The notes below the pieces were generated by a model. The model searched no databases. It saw only the letters and a list, made by a program, of their open reading frames with translations, and had not been told where the DNA came from. A program made the position numbers and the translations under genes. Source: a virus. From it: a stretch of 42,097 nt of DNA. Shown here one piece after another: positions 15,580 to 22,267 of this stretch. Positions within the stretch are counted from its first letter, which is position 1. The number at the start of each line of letters is the position of its first letter. The DNA lies in IMG/VR virus record IMGVR_UViG_3300023222_000297, positions 1 through 42,097 of that record; one strand, written 5' to 3'.

Positions 15580-15801
15580 CTACAATTTCCCCCGTAAAAT
15601 ATAGTCCATTGTTGTATCGCAAAAATCGCAAAGGAAGAATAAAAAATCTAGTGATGGCTTGACCCTTCCTATTTCTACGCCAGATAGATAAGGCTGTGTG
15701 AAGCCTGAAAGCTTTGCAAAATCTCTTTGGTTCATATCCCCTCGTAATTTTCTGATTCTTTTTCCAACGTTTTTTTTATTTAAAATAATATCAATAGACA
15801 C
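15580..15801 (-). CDS. XRE-family HTH repressor
   Basis: The gene encodes 73 residues: a single Cro/CI-type domain with KRIRKLRGDMNQRDFAKLSGF, then QPYLSGVEIGRVKPSLDFL and ending in DYILRGKL. There is no C-terminal peptidase or dimer domain, so it is not a LexA/CI-type RecA-cleavable repressor. The start is GTG 15801 with AAGGGGA five bases upstream; this site overlaps the -35 region of the divergent rightward promoter. It very likely controls both promoters in the intergenic region. It heads the leftward operon. Confidence 0.85.
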   Translation of the reverse strand: MSIDIILNKKNVGKRIRKLRGDMNQRDFAKLSGFTQPYLSGVEIGRVKPSLDFLFFLCDFCDTTMDYILRGKL

Positions 15802-15810
15802 AATTTCCCC

Positions 15811-15838
15811 TTGACAAGTTGATAAAAGTTGATACTAT
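15811..15838 (+). promoter_or_regulatory. Rightward early promoter (PR-like) with operator repeats
   Basis: TTGACA (15811-15816), a 16-base spacer and TACTAT (15833-15838) make a strong sigma-70 promoter. Two direct repeats of GTTGATA (15818-15824 and 15828-15834) sit ten bases apart, one helical turn, inside the spacer and -10 box. A repressor bound there would block polymerase. The promoter drives the structured leader and the early genes from 16198. Confidence 0.75.
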
Positions 15839-15846
15839 TAAGTCAA
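15819..15846 (-). promoter_or_regulatory. Leftward repressor promoter candidate (PRM/PL-like)
   Basis: Read leftward, TTGACT (15846-15841), 16 bases, then TATCAA (15824-15819). The start site would be only about ten bases before the GTG of the repressor, leaving just its ribosome site. It overlaps the rightward promoter and the same GTTGATA repeats, giving a mutually exclusive switch. The -10 match is moderate. Confidence 0.45.
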
Positions 15847-15934
15847 GGTTGAAAATATTTTAAAATTTTCTATTGAAATTAGAATTTTAATTTGTTACGT
15901 TACTTTTACCAATCCAGATATAAATATCTTCTTA

Positions 15935-16152
15935 TCCCTTTGCAGAGGGAAAAGAAAGTTCACAATTTAAAAGACCTGTGAAAACCATGAAAATACAAAA
16001 CCCATAAGAACTCAAGCGGATCATTACTGACCCGCTCAAGTACTACCGCCGCTCTCCTCCCTTTGTTTTCACAGGCAAAAAAAAGAGCGGCGGTAGCTGC
16101 AAATTTGTTCCGAGGATAGGGGTGACAGCCCCTCCCTCGGGTGTATTGACCC
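15935..16152 (+). ncRNA. Structured early leader RNA with H-type pseudoknot
   Basis: The 359 bases between the PR-like promoter and ATG 16198 hold no gene but a dense set of stems. CCTGTGAAAAC (15975-15985) pairs with GTTTTCACAGG (16065-16075), 11 bp perfect. CTACCGCCGCTCT (16043-16055) pairs with AGAGCGGCGGTAG (16084-16096), 13 bp perfect. The two interleave, so together they form an H-type pseudoknot whose last connecting loop is CAAAAAAA. A sub-hairpin AGCGG/CCGCT (16015-16036) lies in the first loop. Flanking hairpins are TCCCT/AGGGA (15935-15950) and CCGAGG/CCTCGG enclosing GGGG/CCCC (16110-16140). No known RNA family was recognised. It could be an sRNA, attenuator or anti-terminator. 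Confidence 0.7.
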
Positions 16153-16197
16153 GTCCAAGGTCATAAAACCGTCTGATTCACGATAGGAGCCTTTTTA

Positions 16198-16398
16198 ATG
16201 TCCAATGATGAAAATACAAACGGTACAAAAAAATCTAAATTAAGCGTCAGCCTGAGCCCATATATTAAAGACCTATTAATAATAGACTCAGAAGAAAACT
16301 TTCGCCCTACCAGTCAGCACCTAGAATATATCCTGAAAATTTATTTCAATCTCAAAGACAAAGCTAAATTCCAAGACCTTTTAAAGACTATCAAGTGA
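16198..16398 (+). CDS. Small ribbon-helix-helix-like protein
   Basis: The gene encodes 66 residues. After a polar N terminus comes SKLSVSLSPYIKDLL (a beta strand leading into a helix), then FRPTSQHLEYILKIYF, the order expected of an RHH (Arc/CopG) DNA-binding fold. TAGGAG lies eight bases before the ATG. First gene after the structured leader, it is a good candidate for an early regulator that may bind the inverted repeats just downstream. Confidence 0.6.
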   Translation: MSNDENTNGTKKSKLSVSLSPYIKDLLIIDSEENFRPTSQHLEYILKIYFNLKDKAKFQDLLKTIK

Positions 16399-16460
16399 TG
16401 ACACAAGACGACACACAGCGTCACTTGTCACTAAGGTACGCCAATAGTAACCTTGTGTCA
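16392..16460. promoter_or_regulatory. Nested inverted repeats after the RHH gene
   Basis: CAAGTGA (16392-16398) is mirrored by TCACTTG (16421-16427). TGACACAAG (16399-16407) is mirrored by CTTGTGTCA (16452-16460), with AAGGT/ACCTT nested in the second. The two foldings compete. They fill the gap before the ERF gene and could be an operator or a processing or attenuation element. Confidence 0.45.
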
Positions 16461-16515
16461 ACTAAAAAATACACAGGGCGACTTGAAGCACACAGAAACT
16501 TAACGAGGAAATGCC

Positions 16516-17172
16516 ATGAATGAATTATTGACTAAAGAAGAATTCGACAAATTACCACCTATGTTTATCCCAAACCAAAGCGAATCTATAGCTAAGTTAG
16601 GGGCAGCCTTATCCAAGGCCCAGGGTGAAATTAAAGGGGTTAAAAAGGAGAATGAGCAACCTCATTTCAACTCTAAATATGCCGATCTGGAATCATGCTG
16701 GGAAGCGTGCAGGAAGCCACTGTCCGACAATGGACTGGCTGTTATTCAAACCAACGGAGGCAGCTTGGAAAATCAGTCCATTATCACTACCTTGGTACAC
16801 TCCTCCGGCGAATGGATGCGCGGGGAATTATACATGCTTCCTGATCGAAAAGGACCACAAGCAATTGGGGCAATTATTACATATGCAAGAAGATATGCGC
16901 TTTGTGCAATTGTCGGATTAAGTCCTACAGATGATGACGGATATGGAAGATTAGGATCTGGCAAAGGTGGAAAAGTTACTTCTAATGATGTTCTTGTAAA
17001 TGAGATACAAATTGAGTATGCCGAAAAACATTGCGAATTAAATGACGGGGAAATTATTGAAAAATTAATGTGGTTATACAGCAAGTCGGAAATAAAAGAT
17101 TTAACAGTTTCTGAACTCAAGGCATGGGCTGAAGAAGATGGATGGGGGAAAAAGAATAAAGAAGAAGAATGA
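16516..17172 (+). CDS. erf: ERF-type single-strand annealing recombinase
   Basis: The protein has 218 residues (P22 Erf 204). The family core is clear: LGAALSKAQGEIKGVKKENEQPHF, KYADLESCWEACRKPLSDNGLAVIQT, ITTLVHSSGEWMRGEL, then PQAIGAIITYARRYALCAIVGL and a DDDG turn. Erf proteins form rings that anneal single strands, which in P22 circularises the entering genome through its terminal redundancy. That fits the headful design inferred here. The C-terminal acidic part differs. CGAGGA precedes the ATG. Confidence 0.88.
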   Translation: MNELLTKEEFDKLPPMFIPNQSESIAKLGAALSKAQGEIKGVKKENEQPHFNSKYADLESCWEACRKPLSDNGLAVIQTNGGSLENQSIITTLVHSSGEWMRGELYMLPDRKGPQAIGAIITYARRYALCAIVGLSPTDDDGYGRLGSGKGGKVTSNDVLVNEIQIEYAEKHCELNDGEIIEKLMWLYSKSEIKDLTVSELKAWAEEDGWGKKNKEEE

Positions 17173-17257
17173 TGTCCCATATTAATTGGGCGATTGGTGG
17201 AAAACTTTCCCCCCAGAATACCCAACAATAAAACAATAGCTTAGGAGGTATTTGGAA

Positions 17258-17542
17258 ATGCGAAAACATAAGGACATGAAAGCCAATTTAGTAATGCAAA
17301 TTCAATGCGTGACAGGTGAATTAGCCTTGATAGCAAAGGGATTAAAGGAACTTGACCTGGATGATGACAAAGCGGTTAAGGAGCTTAATTACCTTGGTGA
17401 TTGCCTTGAATGCAGGTCGGCTGATACGGATAAGCTTATGGATACGCTCTATGAGTTTGCCAAAGAAGTTGAGGAAGCACAACCACATTTTGACCCTGAT
17501 GCCATGACATCTATGCAGGAAAATCAATCACTGGGATTTTAA
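17258..17542 (+). CDS. Hypothetical early protein
   Basis: The gene encodes 94 residues from ATG 17258, with TAGGAGG nine bases upstream; an in-frame TTG at 17252 is too close to that site. The product is helical and acidic (ELDLDDDKAVKEL, TLYEFAKEVEEA), with CLEC in the middle. Located between recombinase and initiator genes, it is probably a recombination or replication accessory. No family recognised. The 85 bases upstream contain only a short GGAAA/TTTCC repeat. Confidence 0.65.
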   Translation: MRKHKDMKANLVMQIQCVTGELALIAKGLKELDLDDDKAVKELNYLGDCLECRSADTDKLMDTLYEFAKEVEEAQPHFDPDAMTSMQENQSLGF

Positions 17543-17545
17543 AAT

Positions 17546-18322
17546 ATGCAGTATTTCAGGGTCAGGAATTTAGAAAAATACCAGCATTATAAAGACAGAA
17601 ATCCGACCTGGATAAAGCTATATGCTTCCATTTTAACCGACGTTGAATTCAACTCAATGAAGCGTGGAGATCAACTGGATTTTATCAAATTAATTTTGCT
17701 CGCTTCCCAGAATGGTAACCAACTTGTGTACCAAAGTGGGACCATAGCGGGACACATTTGTGCTCCAAAACGTTTCAAGTTGGTTACCTTCTTGGATAAT
17801 GGTCTTATTGAAATCATTGATGATACAAAGAAATCTGCTAGCAAAATGATAGCACCTATAAATATAAAGAATATAAACAATATAAACAATATAAATCAAA
17901 AAGATAAAAGACTTTCAGCAGATTCGCAAAAACCCGAATCAACTGCACCTGTAAAATTCGATCAAAAAAAGCATTTTGAAACTGCCTGGGCGGAATATCC
18001 TAGAAAGTTAGGCAAGAAGGCCGCTTGGAACCATTACCGGGCCAGCGTCAAGGCCAGTGTTGATCACAGTTTGGTAATGCTGGCTATTGTGAATTACCGG
18101 GTATATGCCGACGCTATGGGCTATGACTACCAGCATGGTTCGACCTGGTTTAACAACTGGCAAGACCATATCAACCCGCATGATATCAAGGCCAAGGATC
18201 CGCCAAAGACCACGTTTGAGAAGGAGCGTGACGTTATCGACGATTGGGCTAAAACCCGCAATGGCAATAACTTAGGAGGCATTTTTAATGTTGACACAGA
18301 ACCAATTTCAGCAGGGGATTAA
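17546..18322 (+). CDS. Replication initiator, lambda O-like organisation
   Basis: This is a 258-residue protein. The N-terminal domain (residues 1-100) starts MQYFRVRNLEKYQHYKDRNPTW-like and has the winged-helix outline of phage replisome organisers. A low-complexity Asn/Ile linker (106-118) is encoded by four AT-rich 9-bp repeats. The C-terminal domain contains HFETAWAEYPRKLGKKAAW and GSTWFNNWQDH, a module common in phage replication proteins. As in lambda O, the origin may lie inside the gene. It is followed by a helicase-loader-like gene overlapping by 35 bases. No strong ribosome site precedes it, so coupling to the upstream gene is likely. Confidence 0.78.
   Translation: MQYFRVRNLEKYQHYKDRNPTWIKLYASILTDVEFNSMKRGDQLDFIKLILLASQNGNQLVYQSGTIAGHICAPKRFKLVTFLDNGLIEIIDDTKKSASKMIAPINIKNINNINNINQKDKRLSADSQKPESTAPVKFDQKKHFETAWAEYPRKLGKKAAWNHYRASVKASVDHSLVMLAIVNYRVYADAMGYDYQHGSTWFNNWQDHINPHDIKAKDPPKTTFEKERDVIDDWAKTRNGNNLGGIFNVDTEPISAGD
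17861..17896 (+). repeat. Four tandem 9-bp iterons inside the initiator gene (possible origin)
   Basis: AATATAAAG, AATATAAAC, AATATAAAC and AATATAAAT follow each other without gaps, and further A/T-rich DNA comes after (to about 17910). The position between the two protein domains is where lambda keeps its O-binding iterons and melting region. Simple low-complexity coding for an Asn-rich linker is the alternative. Confidence 0.5.
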
Positions 18323-18626
18323 GATTTTCCGGTCATGCGGTGGTCCCAAGCTTGATACGCAGACCATAGAAATTTGGTTTCGCATGCTGGCTAGGTTGGA
18401 ACCTCCGGACTTCGAGGGCGCAATTATGGCGCTTTGCGAGGAGGTGACAGAAATGGGATCGATCAACTTTGTCGCTGAGATTAAACAACGGGCAAGGATA
18501 TTGGCAGAACGCCGGAAACGAATGCAGGCCGGTAGTTCAGACAATTTGCTGGAGGGTGGTGGTGAATATATCGCTAAGGAAATGGTTACTGACTTTTTGA
18601 AGAAATTCAACCTAAAGGCCGTATGA
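18288..18626 (+). CDS. Putative helicase loader (P-like)
   Basis: The gene encodes 112 residues. The helical pattern IEIWFRMLARLEPPDFEGAIMALCE, then GSINFVAEIKQRAR, resembles small phage loader/inhibitor proteins (G39P, and the lambda P C-terminal region) in which a Trp helix and an aromatic-Pro or aromatic-Val turn recur. TAGGAGG precedes the ATG. Its position immediately after the initiator supports a role in bringing the host DnaB helicase to the origin. Family assignment is tentative. Confidence 0.6.
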   Translation: MLTQNQFQQGIKIFRSCGGPKLDTQTIEIWFRMLARLEPPDFEGAIMALCEEVTEMGSINFVAEIKQRARILAERRKRMQAGSSDNLLEGGGEYIAKEMVTDFLKKFNLKAV

Positions 18627-19849
18627 AGACATATTTCAAGGATGAAAATATCACGCTTTATAATTGCGATGTCATGGACGGATTGAAGCTACTTGAGCCT
18701 GAATCTGTGCAATGCGTTGTTACCAGTCCCCCTTATTGGGGCTTGCGTGATTACGGTACAGCCCAATGGGAAGGGGGAGAAATTAACTGCGATCATTCAA
18801 CCGCTAGAAGTAGGGGGGATGATATTAAGTTAACCGATAAACAGGGGACATCGGCAGGCAGTCGTCCTAATATTCAAATCCAATGTAAATGTGGTGCTAA
18901 ACGAATTGACAAACAATTTGGCTTGGAAAAAACCCCTGAAGAATATGTTGAAAAGATGGTTTTAATATTCAGGGAAATTAAAAGGGTTTTGAAGGATGAC
19001 GGAATAATTTGGGTGAATATGGGTGACTCATATTACAACTATCGGCCGGGTGCAAGGACATCACAGGAAAAACAATCATTGGCAAAACACAATGGTGCGG
19101 TTGTGGAAGAAAGCGCTAAACGAAAAACCAAGCTTAATGGTTTAAAAGAAAAAGATTTGATGGGCATGCCTTGGATGGTTGCCTTTGCGCTTAGATCCGA
19201 TGGCTGGTATTTACGATCTGAAATCATATGGCATAAATTAAATCCGATGCCTGAATCGGTAACAGATCGCCCGACTAAATCCCATGAGCAAATATTTTTA
19301 CTCAGCAAATCACAGAAATATTTTTATGATGCTGATGCGATACGGGAGCCTGTGAGCCCTAATACTCATTTGAGATTATCGCAAGATGAGGAAAAAAAAA
19401 TTGCATCGCAAAGGGCTAAATATAAAACACCTGATGGTTGGGATACCTCAAGAGGGAATGGTGGCCACGGAAGTTTTCATAAACAAGGGCGTGAGCAAGG
19501 GAAGATTAATAATAAAAATTTTGATCCAGGAAAAGGTAATAAATATAATTTAAGCTTTGATAGTGCAGTTTGCCTTCCTGTAGAAAATAGAAACAAACGC
19601 ACCGTCTGGAGCATAGCCACCGCACCTTACAAGGACGCCCATTTCGCAACCTTTCCACCCAAGCTTATAGAACCCTGCATCCTTGCCGGATCGGCGCCAG
19701 GAGATACCATTCTGGATCCATTTTGGGGGTCTGGTACGACAGGCCAGGTTGCAAGGGATCATGGCCGCAATGTTATCGGGATAGAGTTGAACCCGGATTA
19801 TTGCGAGATGTCATTGAAGCGGTTCAAGCAAAAAGTTCTACAATTTTAA
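18623..19849 (+). CDS. Beta-class DNA methyltransferase (N4-cytosine/N6-adenine)
   Basis: The protein has 408 residues. The catalytic motif TSPPYWGLRDYG begins at residue 34 (SPPY at 35-38). The S-adenosylmethionine motif DPFWGSGTTGQVA sits near the C terminus from residue 365, followed by NVIGIELNPDYC. This order (IV before I) defines the beta class. The middle carries a CKCGAK segment and the target-recognition part. No restriction enzyme partner is near, so it is an orphan, probably protecting phage DNA. Specificity cannot be read from the sequence. It overlaps the upstream stop by ATGA. Confidence 0.9.
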   Translation: MKTYFKDENITLYNCDVMDGLKLLEPESVQCVVTSPPYWGLRDYGTAQWEGGEINCDHSTARSRGDDIKLTDKQGTSAGSRPNIQIQCKCGAKRIDKQFGLEKTPEEYVEKMVLIFREIKRVLKDDGIIWVNMGDSYYNYRPGARTSQEKQSLAKHNGAVVEESAKRKTKLNGLKEKDLMGMPWMVAFALRSDGWYLRSEIIWHKLNPMPESVTDRPTKSHEQIFLLSKSQKYFYDADAIREPVSPNTHLRLSQDEEKKIASQRAKYKTPDGWDTSRGNGGHGSFHKQGREQGKINNKNFDPGKGNKYNLSFDSAVCLPVENRNKRTVWSIATAPYKDAHFATFPPKLIEPCILAGSAPGDTILDPFWGSGTTGQVARDHGRNVIGIELNPDYCEMSLKRFKQKVLQF

Positions 19850-19871
19850 TTAGCAAAACTGAAATTAACTA

Positions 19872-19920
19872 TTGACATCCTCCTATAATTATTGCAATAT
19901 ATTCTCAGGTTAGGGAATAT
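19872..19920 (+). promoter_or_regulatory. Promoter and operator before the second early regulator
   Basis: TTGACA (19872-19877), 17 bases, then CAATAT (19895-19900). An inverted repeat ATATTC/GAATAT (19899-19904 and 19915-19920) straddles the expected start site, a typical repressor site. It serves the HTH gene at 19994 and the small genes after it. Autoregulation is likely but inferred. Confidence 0.55.
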
Positions 19921-19993
19921 TAACAATAACTAAATGCAAAGTGCTGTCCTCATTAAAGATTTGAGGATGCCTTTACAGTGCGAGGAGATAATC

Positions 19994-20419
19994 ATGGTAT
20001 CAAAAAGGCAGTTAAAAACAAAAAGAGGTAGTGGCTATGGAGTCATAGGACATCCTGGTGATCGCATCAGGATGTGGCGAAAGTCTAAAATTGTAGATGG
20101 CAAGACAATGAGGGCTGGGCAATTAGCAAAGTTGCTCCATATTTCGCAGGGCTCTTTATCAGATATTGAGAATAATAATTCTTTCCCATCGGCAGATACT
20201 GTTGCATGTTTTTATCGATGGGCACATCTTAACCCTGCATGGTTGTTGATGGGCAAAGGCCCAATGGTTGCGATGCCGGATGATGACAAGGAATTACTGG
20301 GGTCGGATCCTGTTTTAAATAACCTGGTTGAGCGTGTCATCCAAATTTATAAAGATGGGAGTGATGCTCAAAAGGCTAAATTATCCGGCTATGTGAGCGG
20401 GATGGAGAGTACGCAATGA
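19994..20419 (+). CDS. HTH transcriptional regulator
   Basis: From ATG 19994 (GAGGAG six bases upstream) the protein has 141 residues; the upstream in-frame ATG at 19934 lacks a ribosome site. It carries a CI-like helix-turn-helix (MRAGQLAKLLHISQGSLSDIENNNSFPSAD) and the NPAWLLMGKGPM phrase typical of phage repressors. The C-terminal helix resembles a small dimerisation tail. No self-cleavage domain is visible. It differs from the two regulators of the leftward operon, so the phage has three HTH proteins. It could act as a Cro-like or early-to-late switch factor. Confidence 0.82.
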   Translation: MVSKRQLKTKRGSGYGVIGHPGDRIRMWRKSKIVDGKTMRAGQLAKLLHISQGSLSDIENNNSFPSADTVACFYRWAHLNPAWLLMGKGPMVAMPDDDKELLGSDPVLNNLVERVIQIYKDGSDAQKAKLSGYVSGMESTQ

Positions 20420-20616
20420 AATGCCCTGAGTGTGGGAACATAGCCAAGCGCCCTGATGGATCAATGATAGTTGATTCAAGATTGACTCATGGCGACACGG
20501 TTAGATGGAGACGCCGAAAATGTCCTTTTTGTGGGGATAGATATACTACGAAAGAAACAATCGAGGAGAAAAAAGAATGGATACCGGAAGAGGTTTTATC
20601 TGTGAAGGCTTCATAA
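20416..20616 (+). CDS. Stand-alone NrdR-like zinc ribbon
   Basis: This 66-residue protein matches the first domain of NrdR: MKCPECGN at the start, DSRLTHGDTVRWRRRKCPFCG, then YTTKETI. Two CxxC pairs would bind one zinc. The ATP-cone domain that makes NrdR a nucleotide-sensing repressor of ribonucleotide reductase genes is absent. It may bind DNA alone or interfere with host NrdR. It overlaps the HTH gene stop by four bases. Confidence 0.75.
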   Translation: MKCPECGNIAKRPDGSMIVDSRLTHGDTVRWRRRKCPFCGDRYTTKETIEEKKEWIPEEVLSVKAS

Positions 20617-20843
20617 CCATACCAGAATTTGATCTAACTTTGACATGCAATAAAAGAGCAATAAAGGATTGCTTTTGTGAGCTACATCACCCTGATAAGA
20701 AGTCTTTGAAAGAAGAGTTAGACACCAGAGAACAACTGTATAGTAAAGCTATTATCCTGATTAGAAACATTGCTAAAGGTGAGGTTGACAACGTTGAAGA
20801 ATGGTGTCAACGATTTATTAAAGAAGTTATCGAGGAGAATTAG
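20577..20843 (+). CDS. Hypothetical Cys-rich small protein
   Basis: The gene encodes 88 residues. The N-terminal half has FICEG, TLTCNK, DCFCELHHP, a set of Cys and His that could bind a metal. The C-terminal half is helical with EEWCQRFIKEVIEEN. GAGGAG precedes the ATG, and it overlaps the zinc-ribbon gene by 40 bases. Not a recognised family. Confidence 0.65.
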   Translation: MDTGRGFICEGFITIPEFDLTLTCNKRAIKDCFCELHHPDKKSLKEELDTREQLYSKAIILIRNIAKGEVDNVEEWCQRFIKEVIEEN

Positions 20844-20844
20844 A

Positions 20845-21033
20845 ATGCCAATCAAGCTAGAGATGTTTCAAGACCACGATATTGGAGTTTTGCAAGGTAG
20901 AGTGAATGGATGGATTTCCCAGCAACCCAAGGGAACAGTGATAAAACATACAGAAATGTCGGCATCGCAACTTGTGAATGATCCAGCGATAACAATATGT
21001 ATTTGGTATCACATGGAAGAGGTGAAACCATGA
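20845..21033 (+). CDS. Cse60-like small protein
   Basis: The gene encodes 62 residues from ATG 20845 (GAGGAG upstream). It begins MPIKLEMFQDHD, continues with a helix (VNGWISQQPK), then VIKHTEMSASQ and ends ITICIWYHMEE. The same outline occurs in the leftward gene at 13878-14057. Similar short proteins occur singly in many phages and bacteria with no known role. Its stop overlaps the next ATG. Confidence 0.65.
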   Translation: MPIKLEMFQDHDIGVLQGRVNGWISQQPKGTVIKHTEMSASQLVNDPAITICIWYHMEEVKP

Positions 21034-21491
21034 CCGAATTGCCTTTTATCAATAGCACTGCAAACCCTTCCTTGTGTCAGGGTAGAATAACAAAATCATT
21101 AAAAAAATTTGGCATTTCAAGGATACGATTTGATGATGATTTCGAGAGCGGAATTTTAAAATTAGATTTCATCTACCAAAAGATGCCGATTTCTATTCCA
21201 ATTAATTATTTTGAATTGGGAAGAATATTTATAAAATCCAAAACTTATCCAAATAAAGAAAAATTAAGGAAAACCGCATACAAAGCGGCTAACAGTATTT
21301 TAGATAGTTATGTTAAGTCAATGCTTTTGATAATTCAGTCAGGGGCTTTCACTTTTGAGGAAGTCTTTTTGCCCTATTTTATGATCGATAATAATACTAC
21401 CGTTAAGGATCATATTATCCCTAAATTGGAACAAATCACATCTGGCCAATTTTTAATTCCTGAAAAATTAGTGCAATTAAATGAGAAATAA
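21030..21491 (+). CDS. Hypothetical early protein
   Basis: The gene encodes 153 residues from ATG 21030 (GAGGTGA upstream, ATGA overlap). Mixed alpha/beta: the first part has ISRIRFDDDFESGILKLDFIY, the middle a basic helix KEKLRKTAYKAANSILDSYVKS, and FLPYFMIDNN follows. No catalytic motif recognised. It overlaps the VRR-NUC gene by eleven bases, and in other phages comparable proteins lie near recombination genes, so a DNA-related role is plausible only by context. Confidence 0.6.
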   Translation: MTELPFINSTANPSLCQGRITKSLKKFGISRIRFDDDFESGILKLDFIYQKMPISIPINYFELGRIFIKSKTYPNKEKLRKTAYKAANSILDSYVKSMLLIIQSGAFTFEEVFLPYFMIDNNTTVKDHIIPKLEQITSGQFLIPEKLVQLNEK

Positions 21492-21915
21492 CAAAGAACA
21501 TAATCAGCAAGTAATGGTTTTCAATTGGAGGGATTTAAACGCCCATCTTTACCCATGCCTCAAATATATGTACGCGATACCGAATGCAGGGCAACGGCAT
21601 CCGGCGGTAGGGGCAAAGATGAAGGCTGAAGGGCTCAAACCAGGGATGCTTGATTTTTGTTTGCCTTGGCCTAAAGAAGATTTACAATTTAAGAATTTTT
21701 GCGTCAGAGAATTATATGACATATGCGGCTTGTACATCGAAATGAAGACACCACCTAAACAGCCTAGCAAGATATCAACTGAGCAAAAAGATTGCCTTAA
21801 ATACCTTATTTCGGTTGGCTATGAGGCTCATGTAGCATGGTCAGCGGATGAAGCGATAGAAATCATTAAAAACTATATCAACCCTGATGAAACAAGGTGG
21901 GTTGACTTTCAATAA
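21481..21915 (+). CDS. VRR-NUC family nuclease
   Basis: This 144-residue protein has the stand-alone viral-type VRR-NUC layout: YAIPNAGQRHPAVGAKMKAEGLKPGMLDF with Asp58, then GLYIEMKTP with Glu87 and Lys89 forming the PD-(D/E)xK-type centre, and a later QKDCLKYL helix followed by GYEAHVAWSADEAIEII. These enzymes act on branched DNA; phage forms probably resolve junctions before packaging. An insert of about 15 residues (DLQFKNFCVRELYD) separates the Asp and Glu motifs. It begins inside the preceding gene. Confidence 0.88.
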   Translation: MRNNKEHNQQVMVFNWRDLNAHLYPCLKYMYAIPNAGQRHPAVGAKMKAEGLKPGMLDFCLPWPKEDLQFKNFCVRELYDICGLYIEMKTPPKQPSKISTEQKDCLKYLISVGYEAHVAWSADEAIEIIKNYINPDETRWVDFQ

Positions 21916-21941
21916 CAATAACGACGAGGAGAAAATAAATT

Positions 21942-22262
21942 ATGGATAATGTTAATGAAAGTGAATTTGGCAAGATAAATAAATTGGTTTTTGTGGAAAC
22001 GAGATTAATTAACTCTCTAATAGTTGCTGATATTTATAAAAGTCATACGGATCATTATAAGGATAAATATTTTGTTCGTTGTCCAATTTTAGACATAACT
22101 ACCTCAGGTGATAGTATCGAAAGAATACTATCTAATATACAACAAGTCATAACAAATAAACAATTTTCACGTGAATTCGATCGCGATTGGAAAATAGGGA
22201 AATACATCCAAGGTTCAGAAATCAAATGTTTTTCAAAAGAAACACTAGCAAAAATGGGTTGA
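21942..22262 (+). CDS. HicB-like small protein
   Basis: The gene encodes 106 residues. The segment YFVRCPILDITTSGDSIE followed by ILSNIQQVI matches the HicB/UPF0150 strand-helix pattern (CPELDI-type strand, G-D-S turn, helix). No HicA toxin partner lies beside it, so it is more likely a lone regulatory or DNA-binding protein than half of a toxin pair. GAGGAG lies upstream. Confidence 0.55.
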   Translation: MDNVNESEFGKINKLVFVETRLINSLIVADIYKSHTDHYKDKYFVRCPILDITTSGDSIERILSNIQQVITNKQFSREFDRDWKIGKYIQGSEIKCFSKETLAKMG

Positions 22263-22267
22263 TTACT

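Noticed and set aside
17190-17215. GGAAA/TTTCC repeat before gene 17258 as terminator
   Set aside because: Stem too short with almost no loop and no T-run; probably chance.
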